Of a DNA stretch of 59,239 bases, positions 34,270 through 42,074 are shown piece by piece. The stretch comes from CAYYFX01 sp964471155 (GTDB lineage: Bacteria > ARS69): NCBI GenBank assembly GCA_964471155.1, contig CAYYFX010000010.1, positions 1 through 59,239 of the forward strand, given 5' to 3'. Position numbers and translations under genes: made by a program. Below the pieces are notes generated by a model. That model did no database searches. It saw only the letters and a program-made list of their open reading frames with translations, and was not told the origin of the DNA. Each line of letters starts with the position of its first letter. Position 1 is the first letter of the stretch.

Positions 34270-34533
34270 CTAGCGGTGGACGGGACGCTCCACGGGCCGG
34301 GCGGCGACGCGCCGGGACTCGACCACGCTGGCCAGCAGACCCACGCCGAGAAGCGCCGAGCCCCCCGCGGCGAAGCCCTTGGCGAGCGCGGCGGCCGTGG
34401 ACGCGGCACCGTCGAACCCGAGAACGCGCGCGGTGGCGGCGAACAGGAGGAACGTGAACGCCCAACTGACCACGATGATCGTGGCGGTGACCGGGGGGGT
34501 GCTCCACTCGGTCCAGCGGAAGCCGAGGCGCAT
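34270..34533 (-). CDS. small two-helix membrane protein, unknown function
   Basis: Protein of 87 residues with two predicted transmembrane segments (TATIIVVSWAFTFLLFAATA and GGSALLGVGLLASVV). The N-terminus is basic and tryptophan-containing, and the tail is arginine-rich. The ATG has GGAG six bases upstream, which supports it as a real gene. It is transcribed against the flanking kinase genes and ends 52 bp from the hybrid kinase stop. No family was recognised. Confidence 0.6.
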   Translation of the reverse strand: MRLGFRWTEWSTPPVTATIIVVSWAFTFLLFAATARVLGFDGAASTAAALAKGFAAGGSALLGVGLLASVVESRRVAARPVERPVHR

Positions 34534-35006
34534 GGAATTCTCCGTGGGTGGGAATCGGAGGGACGTTTCCCGACCCCTCTGCAACCGCCGTACCACCCCG
34601 GAGCATGCCCGTCCCGTCCGGGGGAACGACGGCGCCTCGAACGGCGGAACTGCCCACCGCGACGGGGGTTGGCGAATCCGGAATCCAGAACGCGTTATTC
34701 CGGGTGATCTCCGGCGGTAACACAGCGCGGGGAATCCCATCCGAGGGGCGGAGTACGAACGTCCCTTCATGGAAGTTTTTTCAAGCGCGATCGGTAGATA
34801 TTTCAAGAGTTCTTCGTCCACAATCGGTCCGGCCGCCGGCAGAGGCCGTGGAAGCGGTCTGCCGGGCGCGCCGATCGCGCGGGTTTCTGGCGTGGATCTT
34901 TCTACGGGCCCGGTGGAGCCCCGGGGCCACGTGGAGTGTCCCCGGGGAGCGGCCCACAGCACGAGGCCCGGCCCGCCGGGTCGCAACCCGCACGGCCGCG
35001 GAACGG
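34534..35006. other. 473-bp intergenic region before the two-component operon
   Basis: No gene was seen. This is the least GC-rich stretch of the window and is likely regulatory. It holds a perfect inverted repeat (34678-34703) and a pair of TTTCAAG direct repeats (34779-34785 and 34801-34807) spaced 22 bases start to start, near two helical turns. No secure promoter was identified. Confidence 0.6.
34678..34703. repeat. inverted repeat CCGGAAT-N12-ATTCCGG
   Basis: Perfect 7-bp arms (34678-34684 and 34697-34703) with a 12-base centre. It could be an operator for the divergent small membrane protein gene and the kinase-regulator operon, or a hairpin. There is no T tract on either side. Confidence 0.45.
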
Positions 35007-35846
35007 ATGACTCGAATGAACCCGTCCCACGATGGCAGCCCGTCCGCGGAGGGGGAACCGTTCGCGGATCACGAGCTCCGGTGCCTGGACCGATCGAAGC
35101 TCCACCGGATCCTCCAGGCGGCGCTCATCCACGACCTCAAGGCGCCGCTCAACACGGCCACCCTGGTTCTGGACCTGCTCGGGCGCTCGCTCGCCCAGGA
35201 CGACTTCCCGGACGTGCGGGACCGCAGCCGCCTCCTGGACAACGTCGAGGAGGTGCGCCGGGAGCTTCGCCGCCTTTCGGAGGGGCTGCCGGGGCTCCTC
35301 GCCCTCTCGGACCCCGGACAGGAGCCGGCGCGGGTGTTCGACCTGGCCGCCTCCCTCCGGTGCGGCCTGGACCTCCTGCGGCAGCAGGTGCTGCTGCGCG
35401 GCGTGCGCCTGCACCGGCACTTCCCGGAGGAGCCCGTTCTCGTGCAGGGACGGGCCTCCGACCTGCGCCAGGCGGTGCTGAACGTGGTGCTGAACGCCCT
35501 CGAAGCCTCCCCGCGGGGCGGCGAGATCCACGTGTCCCTGGACCTGCCGGAGTCGGGCGGCCCGGTGCGCATCCGCGTGGAGGACGCGGGCGAGGGCATC
35601 GCCGAGGCGGACGCCGCCCGCGTGTTCGAGCCGCGATTCAGCCGCCGGCCGGGGCAGCGCGGCCTGGGTCTCCCGGTCGCCCGCAGCATCCTGCGCGAGC
35701 ACGGCGGGAACATCGGGCTGAATCGCCGCACCGGAGGTGGTACCGTGGCGCTCCTGGAGCTGCCGCGGGCGCCCGCCGAGACCCGGTCGGAACTTGCGCA
35801 GGGGGCGGGTCCCGCGGGGGCCCGTTCGCCGGAGGTCGGTGCTTGA
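35007..35846 (+). CDS. soluble sensor histidine kinase (no sensory domain), partner of the NtrC-type regulator
   Basis: Cytoplasmic kinase of 279 residues with a short N-terminal region and no membrane segment. The phospho-acceptor box is IHDLKAPLNT (H42). The ATPase part has the N box LNVVLNALEAS, G1 VEDAGEGI, an F-box-like VFEPRFSRR and G2 RGLGLPVARSIL. The ATG at 35007 is one of two close starts, neither with a strong ribosome site. Its stop overlaps the regulator TTG start by TTGA, so the two form a cognate pair. Input must come from a partner or from cytoplasmic conditions. Confidence 0.87.
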   Translation: MTRMNPSHDGSPSAEGEPFADHELRCLDRSKLHRILQAALIHDLKAPLNTATLVLDLLGRSLAQDDFPDVRDRSRLLDNVEEVRRELRRLSEGLPGLLALSDPGQEPARVFDLAASLRCGLDLLRQQVLLRGVRLHRHFPEEPVLVQGRASDLRQAVLNVVLNALEASPRGGEIHVSLDLPESGGPVRIRVEDAGEGIAEADAARVFEPRFSRRPGQRGLGLPVARSILREHGGNIGLNRRTGGGTVALLELPRAPAETRSELAQGAGPAGARSPEVGA

Positions 35847-37206
35847 CCCCCACCGCATTGCTGGTCGACGACGACGCGGCCAGCCTTCGCGCGCTCGCCG
35901 AGTGGGTGCGGCGCGAGGGCTTGTCCGTGCGCACCGCGGGCACGCTCGAGGAGGCGCGCGCCTGCCTCGAGACGCCTCCGGACGTCGTGCTGATCGACCT
36001 GTACCTCCCGGACGGCATGGGCCTGGAGCTGCTGGACGATCTCCGGCAGATCCCGGACTCCGACGTCGTCGTCATCACCGGGCAGGGCTCGATCACGTCC
36101 GCGGTGGAGGCCATGCGCGGCGGCGCGGTGGACTACCTCACGAAGCCCATCGACCTCGCGCGCCTGCGCCGCATCCTGCAGAACGTGGCGCGCAACGCGG
36201 ACCTGCGCTCGGAGATCGACGCCCTGCGCGGCGAGCTGCGCGACCTCGGCCGCTTCGGCGACATGCAGGGCGCGTCGGCGGCCATGCAGGTCGTCTACGA
36301 CCAGATCGAGCGCGTGGCCCCCACCGNNNNNNNNNNCTCATCACCGGCGAGACCGGCACCGGCAAGGAGGTCGCGGCGCGCAGCATCCACCGGCTCAGCC
36401 GCCGCGCGCGCATGGCGTTCCTCCCCATCAACTGCGGGGCCATGCCGCCCACGCTCATCGAATCCGAGATCTTCGGCCACGAGAAGGGCAGCTTCACCGG
36501 CGCGGAGGGACGGCACCCCGGCATCTTCGAGCGCGCGGACGGCGGCACGCTCTTCCTGGACGAGATCACGGAGATGCCGCTCGAGCTGCAGGTCAAGCTG
36601 CTCCGCGTCCTTGAGACGGGCGAGGTCACGCGCATCGGCGGGACGCAGGCGAAGAGCGTGAACGTGCGGTTGGTGTCCGCCACGAACCGGGACCCGCGCC
36701 GCGCCGTGGCGGAGGGGAAGCTGCGCGAGGACCTGCTCTACCGGCTGAACGTCTTCCCCATCGAGATGCCTCCCCTGCGCGCGCGCGGCGACGACGTGAA
36801 CCTCCTCGCCGCGGGCTTCCTGGACGCGCTGAACCGGAAGGGCGGCACGGCCAAGCGCCTGTCGCCGGACGCGGAGGCGAAGCTGAGGGAGCACCCCTGG
36901 CCCGGGAACGTGCGCGAGTTGAAGAACGCCGTGGAGCGCGCGTACATCATGGCGGCGGACCGCATCGAGGCGAGCGACGTGCCCCTGGAGCGGCGGGAGA
37001 TCCCGGTCCCCCTGCCGGACGACCGGCACCTCACGTTCGAGGTGGGCACCTCGCTGGAGGAGTCGGAGAAGGCCCTCATCCTGGCCACCCTGGCGCACCA
37101 CGGGGGGAACAAGCGCGAGGCGGCCGAGGTCCTCGGCGTCAGCCTCAAGACGCTGTACAACCGGCTCAAGGAGTACGAGGCCGGCGAGGCGCGCAAGGAG
37201 CCCTGA
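35843..37206 (+). CDS. NtrC-family sigma54-dependent response regulator (contains 10-N gap)
   Basis: Response regulator of about 450 residues. A receiver domain with the acidic cluster D9-D10-D11, phospho-acceptor D52 (VLIDLYLPDG) and K in LTKPIDL is followed by a AAA+ domain (GETGTGKE, the sigma54-contact loop GSFTGA, GGTLFLDEITEMP, sensor RLVSATNRD, arginine-finger region) and a Fis-type HTH (KREAAEVLGVSLKTLYNRL). The TTG start overlaps the kinase stop and has GGAGG seven bases before it. The N run sits between APT and LITGETG. The family normally has four residues there, so a true gap of 11 bases would restore the frame. The loop has S in place of the usual A of GAFTGA. It precedes the lipid operon by 107 bp. 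Confidence 0.88.
36327..36336. other. assembly gap (10 N) that breaks the reading frame of the NtrC-type gene
   Basis: The reading frames before and after differ by one base. An 11-base filler restores one protein with four residues between APT and LITGE, as in NtrC homologues. The gap length is therefore probably a placeholder. Confidence 0.9.
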
Positions 37207-37313
37207 GCCCTGACCGCCCGCCCCGGGCCGCCCGCGATTGCCCGGGCGCCCGTCCTGCCCCACAATGCCCTCCCCGGCGGACCGAAGCCTGCCGGCCCTC
37301 CGAAGGGATCGCC

Positions 37314-39365
37314 TTGCCGTCATCCGTCCGCGTCGTCCCGCTCCCGGCCCGCGTCAGCGGCGCGGTCCGCTTCCGGCTGGAAGAGGATCTTCTCGGCGCG
37401 CGCTCCATCGCGGTCCGCGCGGCCCTGCGCCACCGGGCCCGCGCCCGCCTGCTCGAGCCGGTGGGCAGCCGGCTGCCCGCCGTGCGCGGCCGGAGCGCGG
37501 ACCGGCTGGAGGCCTGGGGCGAGGAGATCGCCGACGATCTCGTCGCGCGGCTCCGCCCGGACGGCGTGTCCCGGCTGCGGCGCGCCCTCGCGGAGGGCAA
37601 GGCGGTCGTGCTCGAAAGCCGCGCGCTGGACCACGTGGCGCGCCCGCTCGCGCGGCACCTCGGCGTGGCCCGCATCGTGGCGCGCCGGCTGGAGTTCCGC
37701 GACGGCCGGGCCACCGGGCGGGTGCTCCCCGCCCCCGAGCCGATGGATCTCGCCCGCGCCCCCCAGACGCGGGCCCTGTTCGTGGACGCCCCGCGCCGCC
37801 CCGCGCATCTCCCCGGCGCGCTCTCGGTGCGGCGCGCGCTGGCGGGCCGACGCCTGTTCGTCGCGGGCGCCTCGGGATTCCTCGGCAAGGTCTGGCTGGC
37901 GAAGCTCCTCCACGACCTGCCCGACGCCACGCTCACGGTGCTCCTGCGGCGCCGGGGCTCCGCCAGCGTGTCCGACCGCTTCCGCGAGCTCCTCGCGTCC
38001 TCCCCGGTGTTCGACCCGCTGCGCGCCACGCCGTCGGACGATCTCGCGCACGTGGCCGCGCGCGTCCGCGTCGTGGAGGGGGACGTGGCGGACCGGGACC
38101 TGGGCCTGGACGCGCACACGCGCGCGGAGATCACGTCCGGCACGGACCTGGTGATCAGCTTCGCGGGGCACACGGACTTCAACCCGGATCTCCGCGACGC
38201 CCTCGCGGTGAACGTGGAGGCCACGCTGCACCTGCTGGAGCTGGCCCGCGAGTGCGGGGACGCGGGGTTCCTCCACGTGTCCACGTGCTTCGTGGCGGGG
38301 ATCCGCGAGGGGCGGATCCCCGAGCGGACCGCGCCGTTCGTGACGCCGCTCGGGCTCCCGTTCGATCCGGAGGCCGAACGGCGCCACCTGCTCGAGACGA
38401 TCGAGTCCTTCGCGCGGCGCGCGCGCGCGTCCGCCACGCCGCGGCCGTTCCGCCGCGCGCTCATCCACGCCGGCATCCGGCGGGCGCGCGAGCAGGGCTG
38501 GCCGAACATCTACACGTTCACGAAGGCGCTGGGCGAGGCCCTGCTGGCCACCCGGGGCGTGGGCGTGCCGGTCGCGATCGTGCGCCCGTCGATCGTCGAG
38601 ACGTCCACGGACTTCCCGAGGCGCGGCTGGGCCGAGGGCGCGAACACGTCGGCGCCGCTGTCGCATCTCCTGGCCTCGCCGTTCCGGCACCTGCCCGTGA
38701 ACGAGCGGAAGCGGCTCGACGTGATCCCGGTGGACGCGGTCGCCCGCGGCATCACGCTCGCGGCCGCCGCCCTGCTGGAACGCCGGCACGAGGCCGTCTA
38801 CCAGCTGGCCACGTCCGCCGTGAACCCGCTCGACCTGCGGCGCGCCGTCGAGCTGACCTCGCTGGCGCACCGGCGCCACTACCGCAAGCTGCGCGCGCTC
38901 AGGCACCGGCTCCTCGCCCGGCTCGAGACGGTGCCGGTGTCCCGGGAGCGCTACCGCAGGCTGTCCATCCCCTTCCAGCTCCGGGTCGTCCGCGCCCTCA
39001 ACCGCGCCTGCGCGACGTTCGCGGGAGGGCGCCGGCCGCTCGGGCGCGTCGAGCGCGCGCTGCGCCGCGCGCACGACCTCATCGATCTGTACGAGCCGTT
39101 CCTCCTGGACAACGAGCCCGTGTTCGAGGCGGACCACGTCGAGCTGCTGTCCGCGGCGCTGCCGCCGGAGGAGCGCGAACCCTTCGGCTACGACGTGACC
39201 GGGATCGATTGGTACGACTACTGGGTGCACGTGCACATCCCGGCCCTGCGGCAGTGGAGCTTCCCGCTGCTCGAGGGCCGGGCCGCCGACGCCGCGCCGT
39301 TCGCCGGACCGGCGGCGCCGCCGCCGGAGCGGGCGGCCGCCCCCGCGGCCGCGGGAGGTGCGTGA
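37314..39365 (+). CDS. HAD-like domain fused to a fatty acyl reductase (NAD-binding_4/FAR type)
   Basis: Protein of 683 residues. Residues about 20-170 resemble the second half of a SerB-like HAD-IB phosphatase (EGKAVVLESRALDHVARPLA, LEFRDGRATGRVL), but no DxDGT nucleophile motif is present. From about 180 there is an extended short-chain dehydrogenase fold with VAGASGFLG (185-191) and Y400-x3-K404 (YTFTK), then a FAR-type C-terminal part with IDWYDYWVHVHIPALRQW. Such enzymes reduce acyl-CoA or acyl-ACP to aldehyde or alcohol using NAD(P)H. The TTG start follows AAGGGA. It is the first gene of an eight-gene lipid operon. The HAD-like part is probably structural or altered in function. Confidence 0.82.
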   Translation: MPSSVRVVPLPARVSGAVRFRLEEDLLGARSIAVRAALRHRARARLLEPVGSRLPAVRGRSADRLEAWGEEIADDLVARLRPDGVSRLRRALAEGKAVVLESRALDHVARPLARHLGVARIVARRLEFRDGRATGRVLPAPEPMDLARAPQTRALFVDAPRRPAHLPGALSVRRALAGRRLFVAGASGFLGKVWLAKLLHDLPDATLTVLLRRRGSASVSDRFRELLASSPVFDPLRATPSDDLAHVAARVRVVEGDVADRDLGLDAHTRAEITSGTDLVISFAGHTDFNPDLRDALAVNVEATLHLLELARECGDAGFLHVSTCFVAGIREGRIPERTAPFVTPLGLPFDPEAERRHLLETIESFARRARASATPRPFRRALIHAGIRRAREQGWPNIYTFTKALGEALLATRGVGVPVAIVRPSIVETSTDFPRRGWAEGANTSAPLSHLLASPFRHLPVNERKRLDVIPVDAVARGITLAAAALLERRHEAVYQLATSAVNPLDLRRAVELTSLAHRRHYRKLRALRHRLLARLETVPVSRERYRRLSIPFQLRVVRALNRACATFAGGRRPLGRVERALRRAHDLIDLYEPFLLDNEPVFEADHVELLSAALPPEEREPFGYDVTGIDWYDYWVHVHIPALRQWSFPLLEGRAADAAPFAGPAAPPPERAAAPAAAGGA

Positions 39366-40617
39366 TGGCCGTCCTCGTGACCGGCGCCACCGGGTACCTG
39401 GGATCGTACGTGGCCGCCGGGCTCCTGCTGCGCGACGAGTCGCTGCACGTGCTCGTGCGCGCCGCGACCCGCGCGGACGCGGAGGACCGCCTGTGGCGGG
39501 CGTGGCAGCTGCACATGGACGAGGCGGCGTTCGCGAAGCACCTGGCCCGCGTACGCATCTTCCCGGGCGACGTCACGCGCTCCGACCTCGGACTGCCCGC
39601 CGACGAGCGGCGGACGCTCGTCGAGACCACGAACTCCGTGGTGCACGTGGCGGCGTCGCTCAACCGGCGCTCCGAGCGCGCGTGCACGAACGCCAACGTC
39701 CGCGGCACGCTCGCCGTGGTGCAGCTCGCGCGCGCCGCGCACGAGCGGCACGGCCTGCGCCGCTTCAGCCACGTGAGCACCGTGGCGGTCGCGGGGAAGC
39801 GGTCCCACGAGACCGTCCGGGAGGACGACGCGCCGGACTGGGATCGCAGCGACTACGACCCCTACGCGCGCACCAAGAAGGTGTCCGAGCTCCTCGTGCG
39901 CGAGCTCCTGCCCGGGGTGCCCGTCACGATCTTCCGGCCCGCCACGGTCATGGGGGACAGCCGCTTCCCGGCCACGACGCAGTTCGACATGGTGGGCTCG
40001 TTCTCGTTCCTGGCGGGGCTGCCGTTCCTGCCGCTGCGCCCGCTGGACCGGATCGACGTGGTGCCGGCGGACTGGGTGGGCGACAGCATCGTGGAGGTGC
40101 ACCAGAGCCCGTCGCCGCGGCACGAGGTGTACCACCTCTCCGCGGGCCGGAACGCCCCCACGTACCGCGCCATCACGGACCTGCTGGCGCAGCGCCTCGC
40201 GCAGCGCCCGCCCGCGTACGTGCCGGGGCTGGCGGCGCCGCTGGGGGCCGCGCTCGGCGTGGCGGCGCGCTGGGCGCCGGAGCGGATGCGACATGCGGCG
40301 AAGCTCCTGCAGGTGTTCTGGCCGTACCTGCTCTGGGACACCGTGTTCGACAACGCCCGCATCGTGGCCGAGACGGGGCGCGCCCCCGCGCCGTTCCTCT
40401 CCTACTGCACGGAGCTCCTGCTGTACGCCCGCGCCCAGGGGTTCCGCTACCCGTACCGNNNNNNNNNNCCCCCTCCGGCCGGGGCCCCGGGGGGTCCCCC
40501 CCCCCCGGGGGGTCCGGCCCCCCGCCCCGCCCCGGCGGGGGCGCCCCCCGCCCCGCGCCGCGCGCCGCCGCCGCGGCCGCCGGCGCCGCGCCGGCCCCCT
40601 CGGAGTCCCGGCCGTGA
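39365..40617 (+). CDS. NAD-dependent thioester-reductase-like SDR with low-complexity C-terminal tail (contains 10-N gap)
   Basis: Extended short-chain dehydrogenase of about 415 residues including the tail. It has VTGATGYLGSYVA at the N-terminus, HVSTVAVAG, the Y-x3-K pair in YARTKK, and the NAD_binding_4 pattern shared with thioester reductases. The ATG overlaps the preceding TGA by one base (TGATG). After the N run the frame that ends at TGA 40615-40617 encodes a Pro/Gly/Ala-rich tail and overlaps the next gene by GTGA. The upstream frame meets it only if the gap is not 10 but 11, or another length differing by a multiple of three. With the first gene this gives two reductases in one operon. 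Confidence 0.78.
40459..40468. other. assembly gap (10 N) next to an extreme G/C tract
   Basis: The gap is followed by long C and G runs and GC-only hairpin arms (about 40469-40600), which probably caused the sequencing failure. As at 36327, an 11-base length would repair the reading frame. Confidence 0.9.
40469..40600 (+). repeat. low-complexity G/C-only tract coding a Pro/Gly/Ala tail
   Basis: Runs of C and G with mirror-like arms (for example a run of six G, T, eleven C, six G). It forms the C-terminal tail of the SDR protein. The base order here is the least reliable of the window. Confidence 0.6.
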
Positions 40618-42074
40618 GCGACGCGTTGCTGGCCGGCTGGACCGCGCTGCTGATCGAGCAGGCGGGCCGCGCGCACCTGCGCGAGGGCGCCCCGGAGTGG
40701 AGCCCCGGCGGGAAGCTCCGGCTCCTGTTCGCGGGATACAACGGCGCGCGCAACACCGGCTCGGACGTGCGGGTGCAGGAGATGCTGCGCCAGGTGCGGC
40801 GGGTCCTGGGCCCCGAGCGCGTCGAGGCGACGGTGATGACCCAGGACTTCGCCCGCACGCGCGGCTACTTCGGCGACGCGCGCCAGGTCCGCCTGCCGGA
40901 CCTGTTCCCGCCGTTCCTCGCGCGCGAGGTGCCGCGGCACCACGGCGTGATCGCGTGCGAGGGGTCGATGTTCAAGAGCCGCTTCGCCGACGCCCTCACC
41001 GTGATGATGATCGGCGCGCTGGGCATCGCCTCCGCGCGCAACCGGGTCGCGATCGGCTACGGCGCGGAGGCCGGGCAGATGTCCGGGACGCTGCGGCGGA
41101 TGGTGCGCCGGTACTGCGGCACCGCGCTCGTGGTCACGCGCAACCCCGAGTCGGAGCGCATCCTGCGCGCGCTGCGGGTCCGCGTCGAGCCGGGCACGGA
41201 CACGGCCTGGACGTTCGACCCGTCGCCGCCGGCGGTGGGCCACCGGCTGCTGCGCGGGGCCGGCTGGGACGGGCGCGCGAAGGTGCTGGCCGTCTGCCCG
41301 ATCAACCCGTTCTGGTGGCCGGTGAAGGCGTCGCTCGTGCGGGCCGCCGGGCGCTTCACGGTCGGGGCCGGGCGCGAGGACCACTACCGCTCCATCTACT
41401 TCCACCGCGGCGGACCCGACGTGCGCCGCGCGTACGCCCGGTACCTCGACGCGATCGCGCGGGCCGTGGAGGACTTCCGCCGCAGCCGCGGCGTGTTCCC
41501 CGTCCTCGTGGCGATGGAGCGCCTGGACGCCGACGCCTGCCGGCAGCTCTCGGCACGGCTCGGCGGCGCGCCGACCTTCCTGTCCGACGACCACGACATG
41601 GGCGACCTCGTGAGCGTCCTGCGCGCGTGCACGATGCTCGTGTCCTCCCGCTACCACGCGGTGGTCACCAGCATGCCGGCGCTCGTCCCGTCCGCCGGCA
41701 TCACGATGGACGAGCGCCTCCGCAACCTGCTCGCGGACCGCGGCCACGAGGACCTATGCCTCGAGGCGGACGACGTGGCGCTGGAGGCGCACCTGCGCGA
41801 CACGCTGGACGTGCTGGATCGCGACGCCGACGCCCTCCGCCCCGGCATCGGGCGCGCGGTGGCGCGGAACCTGCGCCGGATGGCACGCATGGGCTTCTTC
41901 CTGGAGCGCGAGGTGTGCATGCGCCACCCGGACTTCCCGGCACGCAGCGGCGTGGTGGACTGGCGCGAGTACCTGCCGGAGCTTTCCCCCGCGCTCGAGG
42001 CGCTGCTGGCCGCGTGGGACGAGGGCGAGGACGCGCCCGCGCCGGTCGCCGCGCACGCGGAGCGCGCGCCGTGA
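40614..42074 (+). CDS. polysaccharide pyruvyl transferase family protein
   Basis: Soluble protein of 486 residues in the CsaB/PssK-like superfamily, which adds ketal pyruvate to sugars. The N-terminal part has the AGYNGARNTGSDVRVQEML motif; the middle has a GT-B-like block IGYGAEAGQMSGTLRRMV, and the C-terminal half holds SSRYHAVVTSMPALVP, the family's conserved HxxxxxxxG-like loop, and MGDLVSVLRACTMLV. The GTG start overlaps the preceding TGA, and its stop overlaps the next GTG. Its presence inside an acyl-modifying operon suggests a head-group or sugar modification of the lipid product. The donor and acceptor are unknown. Confidence 0.75.
   Translation: MSDALLAGWTALLIEQAGRAHLREGAPEWSPGGKLRLLFAGYNGARNTGSDVRVQEMLRQVRRVLGPERVEATVMTQDFARTRGYFGDARQVRLPDLFPPFLAREVPRHHGVIACEGSMFKSRFADALTVMMIGALGIASARNRVAIGYGAEAGQMSGTLRRMVRRYCGTALVVTRNPESERILRALRVRVEPGTDTAWTFDPSPPAVGHRLLRGAGWDGRAKVLAVCPINPFWWPVKASLVRAAGRFTVGAGREDHYRSIYFHRGGPDVRRAYARYLDAIARAVEDFRRSRGVFPVLVAMERLDADACRQLSARLGGAPTFLSDDHDMGDLVSVLRACTMLVSSRYHAVVTSMPALVPSAGITMDERLRNLLADRGHEDLCLEADDVALEAHLRDTLDVLDRDADALRPGIGRAVARNLRRMARMGFFLEREVCMRHPDFPARSGVVDWREYLPELSPALEALLAAWDEGEDAPAPVAAHAERAP

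Noticed and set aside
34765..34781. Hairpin CTTC-ATG-GAAG followed by six T as a terminator
   Set aside because: The stem is only four base pairs with a three-base loop and is too weak; no gene ends just before it.
34888..34903. Possible sigma54 promoter TGGCGTGG...TTTC before the kinase gene
   Set aside because: The -12 element has TC in place of the essential GC, so it does not match well enough.
37207..37313. sigma54 promoter directly before the lipid operon
   Set aside because: No GG-N10-GC pair with the right flanks was found in the 107 bp.
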